Below are positions 47,665 through 57,968 of a stretch of 64,000 bases of DNA, one piece after another (position 1 is the first letter of the stretch; every line of letters begins with the position of its first letter). Position numbers and translations under genes: made by a program. The notes beneath the pieces were generated by a model. It was given only the letters and a program-made list of their open reading frames with translations, ran no database searches and had not been told where the DNA came from. The stretch lies in NCBI RefSeq assembly GCF_007992215.1, contig NZ_BJZV01000001.1:310001-374000 (forward strand), read 5' to 3'. This DNA is from Methylobacterium gnaphalii (GTDB lineage: Bacteria > Pseudomonadota > Alphaproteobacteria > Rhizobiales > Beijerinckiaceae).

Positions 47665-48391
47665 ACACGGACCGACCACCATGGCCACCGAAGCGGCGGC
47701 CGGCGCACAGCCGGTGCCTGCACTGTTCTTCGCCCGCGTCGAGCGGCGCTACACGCAGGCCAAAGGCGCGCTCGAGATCCTGCGGGGCGCCGACCTCGCG
47801 ATCTGGCCGGGGGAGCTTGTCGCGCTGGTGGCACCGTCGGGCACCGGCAAGTCGACGCTGCTGCACGTCGCCGGCCTGCTGGAGCGGCCCGATGGCGGCG
47901 AGGTCTTCATCGGCGGTCGGCCGACCTCGGCCATGTCCGATGCCGAGCGCACCCGCATCCGTCGCGAGGAGATGGGTTTCGTCTACCAGTTCCACCACCT
48001 GCTGCCCGAGTTCTCGGCGCAGGAGAACGTGGTGATGCCCCAGCTCATCCGCGGCCTCGGACGCGGTGAGGCGCGCACGCGCGCGGCGGAGCTGCTGAGC
48101 TTCCTCGGCCTCGGCGAGCGCATGACGCACCGCCCGGCCGAGCTGTCGGGCGGCGAGCAGCAGCGTGTCGCCATCGCCCGCGCCGTGGCCAATGGACCGC
48201 GCCTCCTCTTGGCCGACGAGCCGACCGGCAACCTCGATCCGCAGACCGCGGGCCATGTCTTTGGGATTCTGCTGTCGCTGGTGCGGGCCTCGGGCCTCGC
48301 GGCGCTGATTGCGACCCACAACATGGATCTCGCCTCGCGCATGGACCGCCGGGTGACCATCCGGGACGGGCTGATAGAGCAGATCGACTGA
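47657..48391 (+). CDS. lolD: Lipoprotein-releasing ABC transporter ATP-binding protein
   Basis: A 244-residue ATPase that powers LolC/E. Walker A is [11 protein letters not shown], the Q-loop [22 protein letters not shown] is LolD-typical, the signature is [14 protein letters not shown], Walker [13 protein letters not shown] and the H-loop ATHNMDLA. The ATG at 47657 overlaps the end of lolC, so they are translationally coupled; an in-frame ATG at 47681 would be 8 residues shorter and is equally plausible. Confidence 0.93.
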   Translation: MAEHGPTTMATEAAAGAQPVPALFFARVERRYTQAKGALEILRGADLAIWPGELVALVAPSGTGKSTLLHVAGLLERPDGGEVFIGGRPTSAMSDAERTRIRREEMGFVYQFHHLLPEFSAQENVVMPQLIRGLGRGEARTRAAELLSFLGLGERMTHRPAELSGGEQQRVAIARAVANGPRLLLADEPTGNLDPQTAGHVFGILLSLVRASGLAALIATHNMDLASRMDRRVTIRDGLIEQID

Positions 48392-48447
48392 CGCTCTCTC
48401 TCTGAACGCCGCTTGGTCGGGGCGGGGAGTTCGGTCGCCGGCCGCGT

Positions 48448-48687
48448 TTACTCCGCGCTGCCGTCGGCCTGTTCGCGGACGAAGGCGAGGCAGCGCTCGC
48501 GCGTGCCTTCATCAGTGATGGTGAGGAACAGCGATACGAGCTCGTGCGCCATCCGGGCCTCTGTCGAGAACGACAGATCGCCGTCATTCGCCGCGGTCGC
48601 ATTCGTATTCAGGCTCTCAGTCTCACCGCGAGCCCAGTCCGGGCGCGAGATCCAATCGAGTGAGGGCTTGCCGTTCCCACCGGTCAT
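48448..48687 (-). CDS. Small hypothetical protein, 79 residues
   Basis: A minus-strand reading frame opposite to lolD and dnaE. The first ~40 residues (MTGGNGKPSLDWISRPDWAR, then Thr/Asn-rich) look disordered. The second half, TEARMAHELVSLFLTITDEG followed by RERCLAFVREQADGS, could form two helices. Codon use is normal. I do not recognise a family. It is convergent with lolD (56 nt apart). Confidence 0.5.
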   Translation of the reverse strand: MTGGNGKPSLDWISRPDWARGETESLNTNATAANDGDLSFSTEARMAHELVSLFLTITDEGTRERCLAFVREQADGSAE

Positions 48688-49008
48688 CCGGGACTCCTGC
48701 GCGACGCGATGGCTTCAGATTGCTGGAAGCTCAGTTTTGTACAACTGAAATGGTGCGGGCACTAGCTAGGTCCGGCCAACAATATCGCGACTGCCCCTGG
48801 CATGGATTGCGAGGTGGGGAGGCGCCTTCAATCCAGGCCAGCTTTGGGATTACTCACGCAGTCTTGAGGTCGAACGTTCCAATGGCTGATACGCGACTGT
48901 GCGGGTCTGCGCCCGACCAGCGCTCCCCGATGCTCGCTGCGGCGCGCCAAGGATGCCGGATGGGTCGATTTCAGCCGAGAAATGACCGGAATACGGACGT
49001 GTTGCGGC
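48688..49008. other. Non-coding stretch
   Basis: I see no convincing gene in these 321 nt. Reading frames on both strands are Arg/Cys/His-rich and lack ribosome-binding sites. There is a small hairpin CAGTT-N6-AACTG at about 48730-48745. GC is lower than in neighbouring genes, as in decayed sequence. Confidence 0.5.
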
Positions 49009-49602
49009 TCACTGCAGCCGCTGATCACCCGGCGGGCGCGTCCTGACCTTCAGTTCCCGCTGCAACTCGATGAGGAGCATGTCGATCAGGTTCTTGAGGA
49101 TCGGCGTACCAAGCGAGGTGATTGCGATGCGTGCTGCGAGCACCGAGTCCAGCAGGTGGTTGATGACCCGGATCGCATCGGGACCCTGCCATTTGCCGTC
49201 GCCCCGCGTATCGGTGACATCGACGGCGACGCCAAGGCAACGGAAGCCTCGGCCCTCCTCGTCCTTCTCCACCTGTCCGCGCGCCGCTACCCAACGATAG
49301 GTCCCGGTGCCGCCGATCATGCGAAATTGGGACTCGAAGCGGCCGGCCGTCCGGTGCGCGACCGTCACGGCATCGCAGACGCGCTCCCGGTCCTCCGGGT
49401 GCACGCCCTCGAAGAAAGTGTCCAGCGAGATGCCCGCTTGTGCGGCCTCGTCGTCGACGCCGATCAGGCCGGCGAAGGCTCCGGACGGATAGACCGTTTT
49501 GGTCTCGAGATCGGTCTCCCAGGTGCCGACGAAGCCGCAGGCATTCAGAGCGGATTGCAGAGCCGGTTGGGCTGCTCTCTCGGGTTTGCGGACGGATGCC
49601 AT
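49009..49602 (-). CDS. PAS-domain protein
   Basis: A 197-residue single-domain PAS protein. The PAS_3-type fold spans about residues 15-130, with FVGTWETDLETKTVYPSGAFA, the helix-turn FFEGVHPEDRERVCDAV, ESQFRMIGGTGTYRWVAARG and the last strand GVAVDVTD. A C-terminal helical tail of ~60 residues has no recognised output domain, so the protein may sense a ligand or redox state and act through a partner. I start at the ATG at 49602; an upstream in-frame ATG at 49647 lies across a palindrome. No histidine kinase or regulator is adjacent. Confidence 0.78.
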   Translation of the reverse strand: MASVRKPERAAQPALQSALNACGFVGTWETDLETKTVYPSGAFAGLIGVDDEAAQAGISLDTFFEGVHPEDRERVCDAVTVAHRTAGRFESQFRMIGGTGTYRWVAARGQVEKDEEGRGFRCLGVAVDVTDTRGDGKWQGPDAIRVINHLLDSVLAARIAITSLGTPILKNLIDMLLIELQRELKVRTRPPGDQRLQ

Positions 49603-49644
49603 GAGGGGTGCTCTCTGTCGCTCGGGCGCGGTACCGACCCTAAG

Positions 49645-49656
49645 CACGCATGCGTG
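49645..49656. promoter_or_regulatory. 12-bp palindrome upstream of the PAS gene
   Basis: CACGCATGCGTG is a perfect palindrome 43 bp upstream of the PAS start codon. It could be an operator, but 12-bp palindromes occur by chance at low frequency in 64 kb, so support is weak. The rest of the 299-nt gap to 49901 shows nothing clear. Confidence 0.3.
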
Positions 49657-49901
49657 ACGACGCTACTTTGCGCCGCGTCCAATGATCTGACTGTAGTCCA
49701 ATATCACCATGTCGAGCGGTGTGCGCAGCCAGAACGTGCCGGTTGCCGCAATCATATGACGAACCGAGCGGCAGAGCGGCCGGTTCGGCGAACGCTGGCG
49801 CTGCCATCGTTAACCACAGCCCGACATCGCCTCGCCCACAGGCTTTACACAGAACAAAGCAAGAACAAAAATCGCTCCATCAAACGGGAGCAAGCGCAGT
49901 C

Positions 49902-50006
49902 ATGATCCGGAACAAGCTTCTCACCAGCCTGGTCGAGTTCACGGCATTCAGCCTTTTCTCGGGTGCGATCGGTCTCTGGGTCGTAGCCTTGACCCCGATC
50001 CACTGA
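49902..50006 (+). CDS. 34-residue putative membrane protein
   Basis: A short reading frame: MIRNKLLTSLVEFTAFS and then a hydrophobic stretch, LFSGAIGLWVVALTPIH. It is basic at the N-terminus with one potential transmembrane helix. GGGAG lies about 11 nt upstream, a little far. It precedes dnaE by 185 nt. The family is unknown. The clean hydrophobicity in a GC-rich genome favours a real gene, but it remains uncertain. Confidence 0.45.
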   Translation: MIRNKLLTSLVEFTAFSLFSGAIGLWVVALTPIH

Positions 50007-50191
50007 CCAAGGGTTTCCGCCGAAGATCCGTCCACAGCGGAATGCGTTCGCGCGTATGCTGACGGGAAGGCCCAGCCCAGGCGCAGATGCCGCAGGAGCA
50101 CGCGCGGTGGATATCGAGTCCAAAGCCCTCCGGCCGCATCGACCCTCGGCGCAGACTCGCCGATGGTGGCCGGCCGCAACGAAGGCTTCTC

Positions 50192-53100
50192 ATGGCGCGC
50201 GTGTTGAAGGAGGTCGGCTTCGTCCACCTCCATGTCCATTCCTCCTATTCCCTGCTCGAAGGTGCCCTGAAGGTCGCCGATCTGGTGAAGGCGGCGGTCG
50301 CGGACCGGCAGCCGGCCCTGGCGCTCACCGACACGAACAACCTGTTTGGCGCCCTCGAATTCTCGGAGAAGGCCGCCGGCTCGGGGCTGCAGCCGATCGC
50401 GGGGATACAGCTCACGGTCTGTTTCGAGGAGCCCGACCCGAAGGTGCGCGGCTCCACGGCCGGCACGGGCAACCTCGTGCTGCTGGCGCAGGACGCTGCC
50501 GGCTACGGCAACCTGCTTCGGCTGGCGAGCCGGGCCTATTTCGACGTGCCCCTCGGCGAGCCGCCCCGCGTGATGGCCGAAGCCCTGCGTGAGTCCAGCG
50601 CGGGGCTGATCGCGCTGACCGGCGGCGGCAGCGGACCGCTCGACTCCGCCCTGCGGGCCGGCAAGGCCGAGCTCGCCCTGCGCCGGCTCACCCGGCTCAA
50701 GGAGGCCTTCGGCGAGGAGAACCTCTACGTCGAGCTGCAGCGCCACGGACTCGACGACGAGCGCATGATCGAGCGTGAGCTGATCGGCCTCGCCGATCGG
50801 CACGGCCTCGGACTGGTGGCGGCCAACGAGCCGTTCTTCTCGAAATCCGCCGATTACGACGCGCACGACGCGCTGCTTGCCATCGCCGAAGGTCGCGTCG
50901 TCTCCGACGAGCGCCGCCGCCGGCTGACCCCGAAACATGCCTTCCTGTCGCGGGCAGACATGAAGGCTCTGTTCGCCGATCTGCCGGAGGCGCTCACCGC
51001 GACCGTCGAGATCGCGATGCGCTGCGCCGTCCGCGTGCGCACGCAGAAGCCGATCCTGCCGAATTTTTCGCGGGTCGCGGCCGGTGAGACACCGAACATG
51101 GCCGACGCCATCGCGGATGCCGCCAGCACCGTGCCCGAGCCGGTGGCGGCCGATGAACCGACCGAGCTGCGCCGGCAGGCCGAGGCCGGGCTGGAGCTGC
51201 GCTTGAAGCAGCACGGCACCGCGCCGGGCTTCACCGAGGACGATTATCGCACGCGCCTCGCCTTCGAGCTCGACGTGATCACCCGGATGAAGTTTCCGGG
51301 CTACTTCCTGATCGTCTCCGACTTCATCAAATGGGCCAAGGACCACGACATTCCCGTCGGGCCGGGCCGCGGCTCGGGCGCCGGCTCGGTGGTGGCCTGG
51401 TCGCTGCTGATCACCGACCTCGACCCCTTGCGCTTCGGTTTGCTCTTCGAGCGCTTCCTCAATCCCGAACGCGTCTCGATGCCGGACTTCGACATCGACT
51501 TCTGCGTCGAGGGCCGCGAGCGCGTCATCCGCTACGTGCAGGAGCGTTACGGCGAGGAGCAGGTCGCGCAGATCATCACCTTCGGTACGCTGCTCGCCCG
51601 CGGCGTGCTGCGCGATGTCGGCCGCGTGCTCGAAATGCCCTACGGCCAGGTCGACAAACTGACCAAGCTCGTGCCGCAGAACCCGGCCAACCCGGTCACG
51701 CTGGCCCAGGCCATCGAGGGTGAGCCGAAGCTGCAATCGGCCATCGAGGAGGAGCCCATCGTGGCCCGCCTCATGGAGATTGCGAAAAAGCTCGAGGGCC
51801 TGCACCGCCACGCCTCGACCCACGCGGCCGGCGTGGTGATCGGCGACCGCCCGCTCGAGCAGCTCGTCCCGCTCTACCGAGACCCGAAGACGGGCATGCG
51901 GGTGACCCAGTTCAACATGAAGTGGGTTGAGCAGGCCGGCCTCGTGAAGTTCGACTTCCTCGGTCTCAAGACCCTGACGATGCTCAGGTGCTGCACCGAT
52001 CTCTTGAAGCAGCGCGACATCCATATCGACCTCGCCTCGCTCCCCCTCGACGACAAGAGCACCTACGCGCCGATGGGCCGGGGCGAGACGGTCGGCGTGT
52101 TCCAGGTGGAATCCGCCGGCATGCGCAAGGCGCTGGTCGAGATGCAGGCCGACCGCTTCGAGGACATCATCGCCCTCGTCGCGCTCTACCGCCCGGGCCC
52201 GATGGCCAACATCCCGGTCTATTGCGAGCGCAAGCTCGGTCGCGACGCCGGCAACGAGGCGGCCTGGTACCCGCACGAGAAGATCGCGCCGGTGCTGAAG
52301 GAGACCTTCGGCATCATCGTCTACCAAGAGCAGGTGATGGAGATCGCCAAGGTGCTCGCCGGCTACTCGCTCGGCGAGGCCGACATGCTCCGCCGCGCCA
52401 TGGGCAAGAAGATCCGCGCGGAGATGGACGCCCAGCGCGAGCGCTTCGTGAAGGGCTGCGTCGAGCGCGACCTCACCAAGGCCAAGGCCAACGAGATCTT
52501 CGACCTGCTCGCCAAGTTCGCCGATTACGGCTTCAACAAGAGCCACGCGGCGGCCTACGCGCTGCTGACCTACCAGACCGGCTACCTCAAGGCGAACTAT
52601 CCGGTCGAGTTCCTCGCCGCCGCGATGAACCTCGACATGGACGTCACCGACAAGCTCGCCGAGTTCCGGCAGGACGCGCAGCGCCTCAAGATCACCGTGG
52701 TGCCGCCCTCGATCAACGAGTCGGGTGTCACCTTCGAGGTGCGCGAGGGCCGGATCTATTACGCGCTCGCCGCGATCAAGGGCGTCGGCCGCGCCGCCGT
52801 CGAGTCCCTGGTCGAGGCGCGCGGCGACCGGCCCTTCAAGGATCTCGCCTGCCTCGCTCGGCGCATGAATCCGCGCCACGTCAACAAGCGCACCCTGGAG
52901 GCGCTGATCGCTGCCGGCGCGCTCGACTGCATCGAGCCCGACCGTTCCCATGCCTGGGCCGCCGTCGAGCCGATGATGAAGATGGCGCAGGGCGCGGCCG
53001 AGGCCGAGAGCACCGGCATCGACGATATGTTCGGCGGCGTCGCGGCGAGCGGCGTGGAGCTGCGCATCCCCAGCCACGAGCTCTGGCCGACGGCCGACAC

Positions 53101-53713
53101 GCTCAAGCGCGAATACGACGCCATCGGCTTCTTCCTCTCGGGCCACCCGCTCGACGAGTACGGCGACCTCCTGCAGAAGCTGCGCGTCCAGAGCTGGGCC
53201 GAGTTCTGCCAGTCGGTGCGCGCCAATGGCGGCGGTTTCGGCCGCGTCGCAGCCTCCGTGCTCGACCGCGCCGAGCGCCGTACCAAGAGCGGCAACAAGA
53301 TGGGCATCGTCACGCTCTCGGACCGCACCGGCCACTTCGAGGCGATCATCTTCCAGGAGGGGCTGGTCCACTACCGGGACATCCTGGAGCCCGGAAAGCC
53401 GTTGGTGCTGACGCTTCAGGCCAACCTCGAAGGCGAGGACGTTCGCGCCCGCATCACCACCGCCGAGCCCCTCGATGCGGCGGTGGCCAAGCACCAGAAG
53501 GGCATGCGCATCTTCCTGCGCGACGACCGTCCGATCGGATCGGTACAGCAGCGCCTGACCATGCGCGGCGAGGGGGAAGTCTCGCTGATCCTGATCCTCG
53601 ACGGCGGCGAGCGCGAGGTCGAGGTGAAACTGCCGGGCAAATATCAAGCCGGTCCGCAGGTCGCCGGAGCGCTGCGGGCGGTGCCCGGGGTTGTGCAGGT
53701 GGAGGTGAGTTAG
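50192..53713 (+). CDS. dnaE: DNA polymerase III subunit alpha (DnaE1 type)
   Basis: A 1173-residue C-family replicative polymerase. The N-terminal PHP domain starts GFVHLHVHSSYSLLEGALKV. The palm carries the catalytic aspartates Asp434 and Asp436 in MPDFDIDFC, preceded by GPGRGSGAGSVVAWSL. Fingers and beta-binding regions follow (KSHAAAYALLTYQTGYLKANYPVEF), then tandem HhH and an OB-fold near the C-terminus (KMGIVTLSDRTGHFEAIIF). I choose the ATG at 50192, 7 residues before the conserved GFVHL, over the ATG at 50087, whose extra 35 residues are Arg/Pro-rich. It is the last member of the birA-rnj-mce-proS-lolCD-dnaE syntenic block. Confidence 0.94.
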   Translation: MARVLKEVGFVHLHVHSSYSLLEGALKVADLVKAAVADRQPALALTDTNNLFGALEFSEKAAGSGLQPIAGIQLTVCFEEPDPKVRGSTAGTGNLVLLAQDAAGYGNLLRLASRAYFDVPLGEPPRVMAEALRESSAGLIALTGGGSGPLDSALRAGKAELALRRLTRLKEAFGEENLYVELQRHGLDDERMIERELIGLADRHGLGLVAANEPFFSKSADYDAHDALLAIAEGRVVSDERRRRLTPKHAFLSRADMKALFADLPEALTATVEIAMRCAVRVRTQKPILPNFSRVAAGETPNMADAIADAASTVPEPVAADEPTELRRQAEAGLELRLKQHGTAPGFTEDDYRTRLAFELDVITRMKFPGYFLIVSDFIKWAKDHDIPVGPGRGSGAGSVVAWSLLITDLDPLRFGLLFERFLNPERVSMPDFDIDFCVEGRERVIRYVQERYGEEQVAQIITFGTLLARGVLRDVGRVLEMPYGQVDKLTKLVPQNPANPVTLAQAIEGEPKLQSAIEEEPIVARLMEIAKKLEGLHRHASTHAAGVVIGDRPLEQLVPLYRDPKTGMRVTQFNMKWVEQAGLVKFDFLGLKTLTMLRCCTDLLKQRDIHIDLASLPLDDKSTYAPMGRGETVGVFQVESAGMRKALVEMQADRFEDIIALVALYRPGPMANIPVYCERKLGRDAGNEAAWYPHEKIAPVLKETFGIIVYQEQVMEIAKVLAGYSLGEADMLRRAMGKKIRAEMDAQRERFVKGCVERDLTKAKANEIFDLLAKFADYGFNKSHAAAYALLTYQTGYLKANYPVEFLAAAMNLDMDVTDKLAEFRQDAQRLKITVVPPSINESGVTFEVREGRIYYALAAIKGVGRAAVESLVEARGDRPFKDLACLARRMNPRHVNKRTLEALIAAGALDCIEPDRSHAWAAVEPMMKMAQGAAEAESTGIDDMFGGVAASGVELRIPSHELWPTADTLKREYDAIGFFLSGHPLDEYGDLLQKLRVQSWAEFCQSVRANGGGFGRVAASVLDRAERRTKSGNKMGIVTLSDRTGHFEAIIFQEGLVHYRDILEPGKPLVLTLQANLEGEDVRARITTAEPLDAAVAKHQKGMRIFLRDDRPIGSVQQRLTMRGEGEVSLILILDGGEREVEVKLPGKYQAGPQVAGALRAVPGVVQVEVS

Positions 53714-53732
53714 GGCGGCCAGCACCTCTCAC

Positions 53733-53772
53733 CGTCATTCCGGGTTCTCGCTTCGCGAGCCCCGGAATGACG
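53733..53772. repeat. Palindromic intergenic repeat, CGTCATTCCGGG family (short form)
   Basis: CGTCATTCCGGG (53733-53744) and CCCGGAATGACG (53761-53772) are perfect 12-bp inverted ends, identical to those at 39410-39536, around an inner CTCGC-TTC-GCGAG hairpin. It lies between the convergent dnaE and gloA-type genes and may serve as a 3' end barrier. Confidence 0.8.
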
Positions 53773-53779
53773 ATGGGGC

Positions 53780-54184
53780 CTACTGGAACCGCCACCCGCG
53801 CTGCAGCACCTCGATCTTGTACCCGTCCGGATCCTCGATGAAGAAGAACCTGGCCTTTCCACCGCTGGAATGGGCGAGTTCCTTGATGTCCTTCGGCGCC
53901 AGGCCCTCGGCCGCGATCCGGGCATGCGTGGCGTCGAGGTCGGCGACCGAGAAGGCGATGTGGCCGTAGCCGTTGCCGAGATCGTAGGCCTCGCTCTGGC
54001 TCTTGTTGACCGTCAGTTCCAGCTCGAAGCCCGAGGCGGCGTTCGACAGGTAGATCAGGGTGAACGTCTCGAAATCGAGGCGGTCGGCGATCTCGAGCCC
54101 GAAGGCCTTGCGGTAGAAATCGAGCGAGCGCCCCTCGTCACGGATGCGGATCATGGAATGGATCAGCTTCGGCGTGTCGGTCAT
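53780..54184 (-). CDS. gloA: Lactoylglutathione lyase (glyoxalase I)
   Basis: A 134-residue VOC-family protein. Glyoxalase I features are LIHSMIRIRDEGRSLDFYRKAFG with the first metal His, FELELTVNK with the first Glu, YGHIAFSVADLDATHARI with the second His and PDGYKIEVLQRGWRF with the second Glu. It converts the hemithioacetal of methylglyoxal and glutathione to S-lactoylglutathione. All four metal ligands are visible, but the generic VOC fold means the assignment is by family. It stands alone on the minus strand. Confidence 0.85.
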   Translation of the reverse strand: MTDTPKLIHSMIRIRDEGRSLDFYRKAFGLEIADRLDFETFTLIYLSNAASGFELELTVNKSQSEAYDLGNGYGHIAFSVADLDATHARIAAEGLAPKDIKELAHSSGGKARFFFIEDPDGYKIEVLQRGWRFQ

Positions 54185-54320
54185 GCGCGTGTCCCGTCTT
54201 CGATGGCGGCGTGACCGCGGAAGTAGGGCTGTCCTCGCCGGATGGGTAGAGGAGCCTCGTGCCGCGAGCCCGCATACTATCCTCAGGATGAGTGGGGGCG
54301 GCGCGGGTGAGGGGACGTGC

Positions 54321-54734
54321 TCAGCCCTTCGCGGAATCGAGCTCCGTGAACGGCTCCGTCCGGTGCCCTTCGCAGACCTCGTTCTCGTCGCGGAGGATGG
54401 TCAGGACGCCGCCCTCGTCGCGGATCACCGCCTTCGGCCGCTCGCCCTTGCCGAAGCTGCGGCCTGTCATGTGGCTGGTCACGCAGTAGAGGATGCGCCC
54501 GCCATCCTCGAACGGACCGGCGATGCGGCTCTTCTCGAAGCGGACCGGGATCAGCGAGATCGCGCCGAAATCGACCTGCCTCAGGGCGAGTGCCGCGACG
54601 CGCTCGCGCGTGGTTCCGGCGGCGGCGGGAGCGGGCTTTCCTGGATCGGCCTTCATGCAGCCGCCGGCTGGAAGCCCCACGGCGCCGAGACCGGCCGCCA
54701 GGACAACTCGCAACGCTGACCGGTTCGTGCCCAT
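54321..54734 (-). CDS. Hypothetical lipoprotein or exported protein
   Basis: A 137-residue protein. MGTNRSALRVVLAAGLGAVG followed by LPAGGC looks like a signal sequence ending at a cysteine, so a lipoprotein is possible, although the lipobox is imperfect. The mature part is about 110 residues: an Ala/Pro/Gly linker, then a compact domain with ALRQVDFGAISLIPVRFEKS, GRILYCVTSHMTGRSFGKGE and DENEVCEGHRTEPFTEL, containing two cysteines. I do not recognise the family. The frame is open further upstream, but only the ATG at 54734 gives a signal. It is followed by gloA in the same direction. Confidence 0.55.
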   Translation of the reverse strand: MGTNRSALRVVLAAGLGAVGLPAGGCMKADPGKPAPAAAGTTRERVAALALRQVDFGAISLIPVRFEKSRIAGPFEDGGRILYCVTSHMTGRSFGKGERPKAVIRDEGGVLTILRDENEVCEGHRTEPFTELDSAKG

Positions 54735-54844
54735 CGTGACGCTCGCCTCCGGGGCCGGAGCGTAGCTATGCCCGTGCAGGGCGAAGAGTGCGGGCCGGCC
54801 ACAACCGATGCGGTGGCGGCACCTGTCCACAGCTTCGATCCGGG

Positions 54845-54893
54845 TCCTTCGAGGCCCGCCGAAGCGGGCCCCTCGGGCTGAGGTGGTTGGGCT
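54845..54893. repeat. Palindromic intergenic repeat, CCTTCGAGG family
   Basis: TCCTTCGAGGCCCGC and GCGGGCCCCTCGGGCTGAGG form an imperfect inverted repeat, a variant of the widespread element with half-sites CCTTCGAGG and CCTCAGGATGAGG. It lies about 20 nt past the gltA stop codon, where it may form the gltA 3' end. Confidence 0.6.
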
Positions 54894-54913
54894 GGAAAGA
54901 GAGTCCGAAGCCC

Positions 54914-56203
<1,290 letters not shown>

Positions 56204-56339
56204 GGACGCGCGGACCCTTTCTCGCGACGGGCAGCACCGGTCCGGAGATCGCCGGGGCGAACCCTCCGGACAGAAGCGGAACCGCAGCTTTGCTGCAGTT
56301 GCTCACTGGTGCACGGGTTAGCGGATCGATGCGCAGCCA

Positions 56340-56361
56340 GCAACGGGGCGGGTCCCGTTGC
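56340..56361 (-). other. Perfect 8-bp hairpin in gltA upstream region
   Basis: GCAACGGG-GCGGGT-CCCGTTGC is a perfect stem of 8 bp with a 6-nt loop, about 137 bp before gltA and about 43 nt after the gltX stop codon. No T-run follows, so it may be a weak Rho-dependent 3' end of gltX or a leader structure. Confidence 0.4.
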
Positions 56362-56368
56362 CAGTGTG

Positions 56369-56379
56369 TTGCGTTGCAA
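56369..56379 (-). promoter_or_regulatory. TTGC-GTT-GCAA palindrome, candidate PhaR-like site upstream of gltA
   Basis: The 13-mer TGTTGCGTTGCAA (56367-56379) is identical to part of the palindrome in the phasin promoter (8434-8446). Here it lies about 165 bp upstream of gltA, close to the gltX stop codon. A shared regulator is an inference from the match alone. Confidence 0.4.
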
Positions 56380-56403
56380 AACCTTTACGATCGGAGACTA
56401 TTG

Positions 56404-57801
56404 TCACTGCCCGATTTGGTCGCGCAGGCGCGCCAGGGCCTCCTCGCGCCCGAGCACGGCCATAACGTCGAAGAGCGGCGGCGAGGTCGCCCGTCCGGTG
56501 AGCGCCGCGCGCAGGGGCTGCGCGAGCTGGCCGAGCTTCAGGCCCTGTGCCTCCGCGAGCCGGCGGATCTCGCCCTCGGTGCTCGCCGCCGTCCATTCGG
56601 TCAGGGCTTCCAGGGCCGGGAGCGCCAGGCGCAGGCGCGCTCGCGCGTCCTCGCCGAGCAGGCCCTTGGCCTTGTCGTCCAGCGCCAGCGGCCGAGCAGC
56701 GGTGAGGTAATAGGCGCTGTCGATGAGTTCGACGAGCGTCTTGGCGCGCTCCTTCAGGCCCGGCATCGCCGCGATCAATTTTTCGCGAAGATCCGGCGCC
56801 ATCGGCTCCGGCACGATGCGCTGGATCGCCTCGACCAGGGCGGCGTCCTCGCTCTCGCGGATGTAGCGGCCGTTGAGGTTCTCGAGCTTGGCGAAATCGA
56901 ACCGTGCCGGCGAGCGGCCGATCGCCTTGAGATCGAAGGCCGCGACCATCTCCTCGGTGGAGAAGACCTCCTGGTCGCCGTGGCTCCAGCCGAGGCGCAC
57001 GAGATAGTTGCGGAGCGCTGCGGGCAGGTAGCCGAGGTCGCGATAGGCATCGACACCGAGCGCGCCGTGGCGCTTCGAGAGCTTGGCCCCGTCTGCACCG
57101 TGGATCAGCGGAATATGCGCCATGGCCGGCACGTCCCAGCCCAAGGCCTTGTAGATCTGCGCCTGACGGGCCGCATTGGTGAGATGGTCGTCGCCGCGGA
57201 TGATCTGGGTGACGCCCATGTCGTGGTCGTCGACGACGACGGCGAGCATGTAGGTCGGCGTGCCGTCCGAGCGCAGCAGGACGAGATCGTCGAGATCCTT
57301 GTTCTGCCAGGTGACGCGGCCCTGCACGGCGTCCTCGACCACCGTCTCGCCCTCGCTCGGGGCACGCAGGCGGATCACCGACTTGGCGCCGGCCGGCGCC
57401 TCGGACGGGTCACGGTCGCGCCAGCGGCCATCGTAGCGCGGGGCGCGGCCCTCGGCACGGGCCTGATCGCGCATCTGCTGGAGCTCTTCGGCCGTGGCGA
57501 AGCAGCGATAGGCATGGCCGGCGGCGAGCAGCGATTCCGCGGCCTCTCGATGGCGCTCGGCGCGGGCGAACTGGAAGATCGGCTCGCTGTCCCAGTCGAG
57601 GCCGAGCCAGCGCATGCCGTCGAGGATCGCGTCGATGGCGCCCTGCGTGGAGCGCTCGCGGTCGGTATCCTCGATGCGCAGCAGCATCCGGCCGCCGAAG
57701 CGGCGGGCATAGAGCCAGTTGAACAGGGCCGTGCGCGCCCCGCCGATATGCAGGTAGCCCGTGGGCGAGGGCGCGAAACGCGTAACGACGTTGGACGGCA
57801 T
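56404..57801 (-). CDS. gltX: Glutamyl-tRNA synthetase
   Basis: A 465-residue class I aminoacyl-tRNA synthetase. The HIGH-type motif is in [22 protein letters not shown] and the KMSKS-type loop is [13 protein letters not shown]. The anticodon-binding helical domain fills the C-terminal half. Many alphaproteobacteria have two GltX paralogues, one of which may also charge tRNA-Gln for later amidation by GatCAB; which this is cannot be decided here. It is divergent from comEC (167 bp between starts) and upstream of gltA. Confidence 0.93.
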   Translation of the reverse strand: MPSNVVTRFAPSPTGYLHIGGARTALFNWLYARRFGGRMLLRIEDTDRERSTQGAIDAILDGMRWLGLDWDSEPIFQFARAERHREAAESLLAAGHAYRCFATAEELQQMRDQARAEGRAPRYDGRWRDRDPSEAPAGAKSVIRLRAPSEGETVVEDAVQGRVTWQNKDLDDLVLLRSDGTPTYMLAVVVDDHDMGVTQIIRGDDHLTNAARQAQIYKALGWDVPAMAHIPLIHGADGAKLSKRHGALGVDAYRDLGYLPAALRNYLVRLGWSHGDQEVFSTEEMVAAFDLKAIGRSPARFDFAKLENLNGRYIRESEDAALVEAIQRIVPEPMAPDLREKLIAAMPGLKERAKTLVELIDSAYYLTAARPLALDDKAKGLLGEDARARLRLALPALEALTEWTAASTEGEIRRLAEAQGLKLGQLAQPLRAALTGRATSPPLFDVMAVLGREEALARLRDQIGQ

Positions 57802-57968
57802 CGAGAGGCTGACTGCTGAGAGGGTGTGAGATGGCAGGATCTGTGGATCGACCGCGCCGTTTGGCGGGGTCCGGAGCCCGATCCGGTTCGGGCCTGTAGC
57901 ACGGGCGAGCCGATGCGTTAAGAAAGCGTGACGCGGCCCGGCGCATGGCGCCGTGACGGGGCCGGACG

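Noticed and set aside
48660-49046. Short open frames on both strands in the lolD-PAS gap
   Set aside because: Amino-acid composition is not protein-like, there is no ribosome-binding site, and none resembles a transposase.
49880-53725. A 1281-residue open frame on the minus strand of dnaE
   Set aside because: It mirrors dnaE codons (Leu/Asp/His/Arg-rich, no domains). dnaE on the plus strand has all catalytic motifs. Similar long mirror frames opposite mcd, gltA and M32 were dismissed for the same reason.
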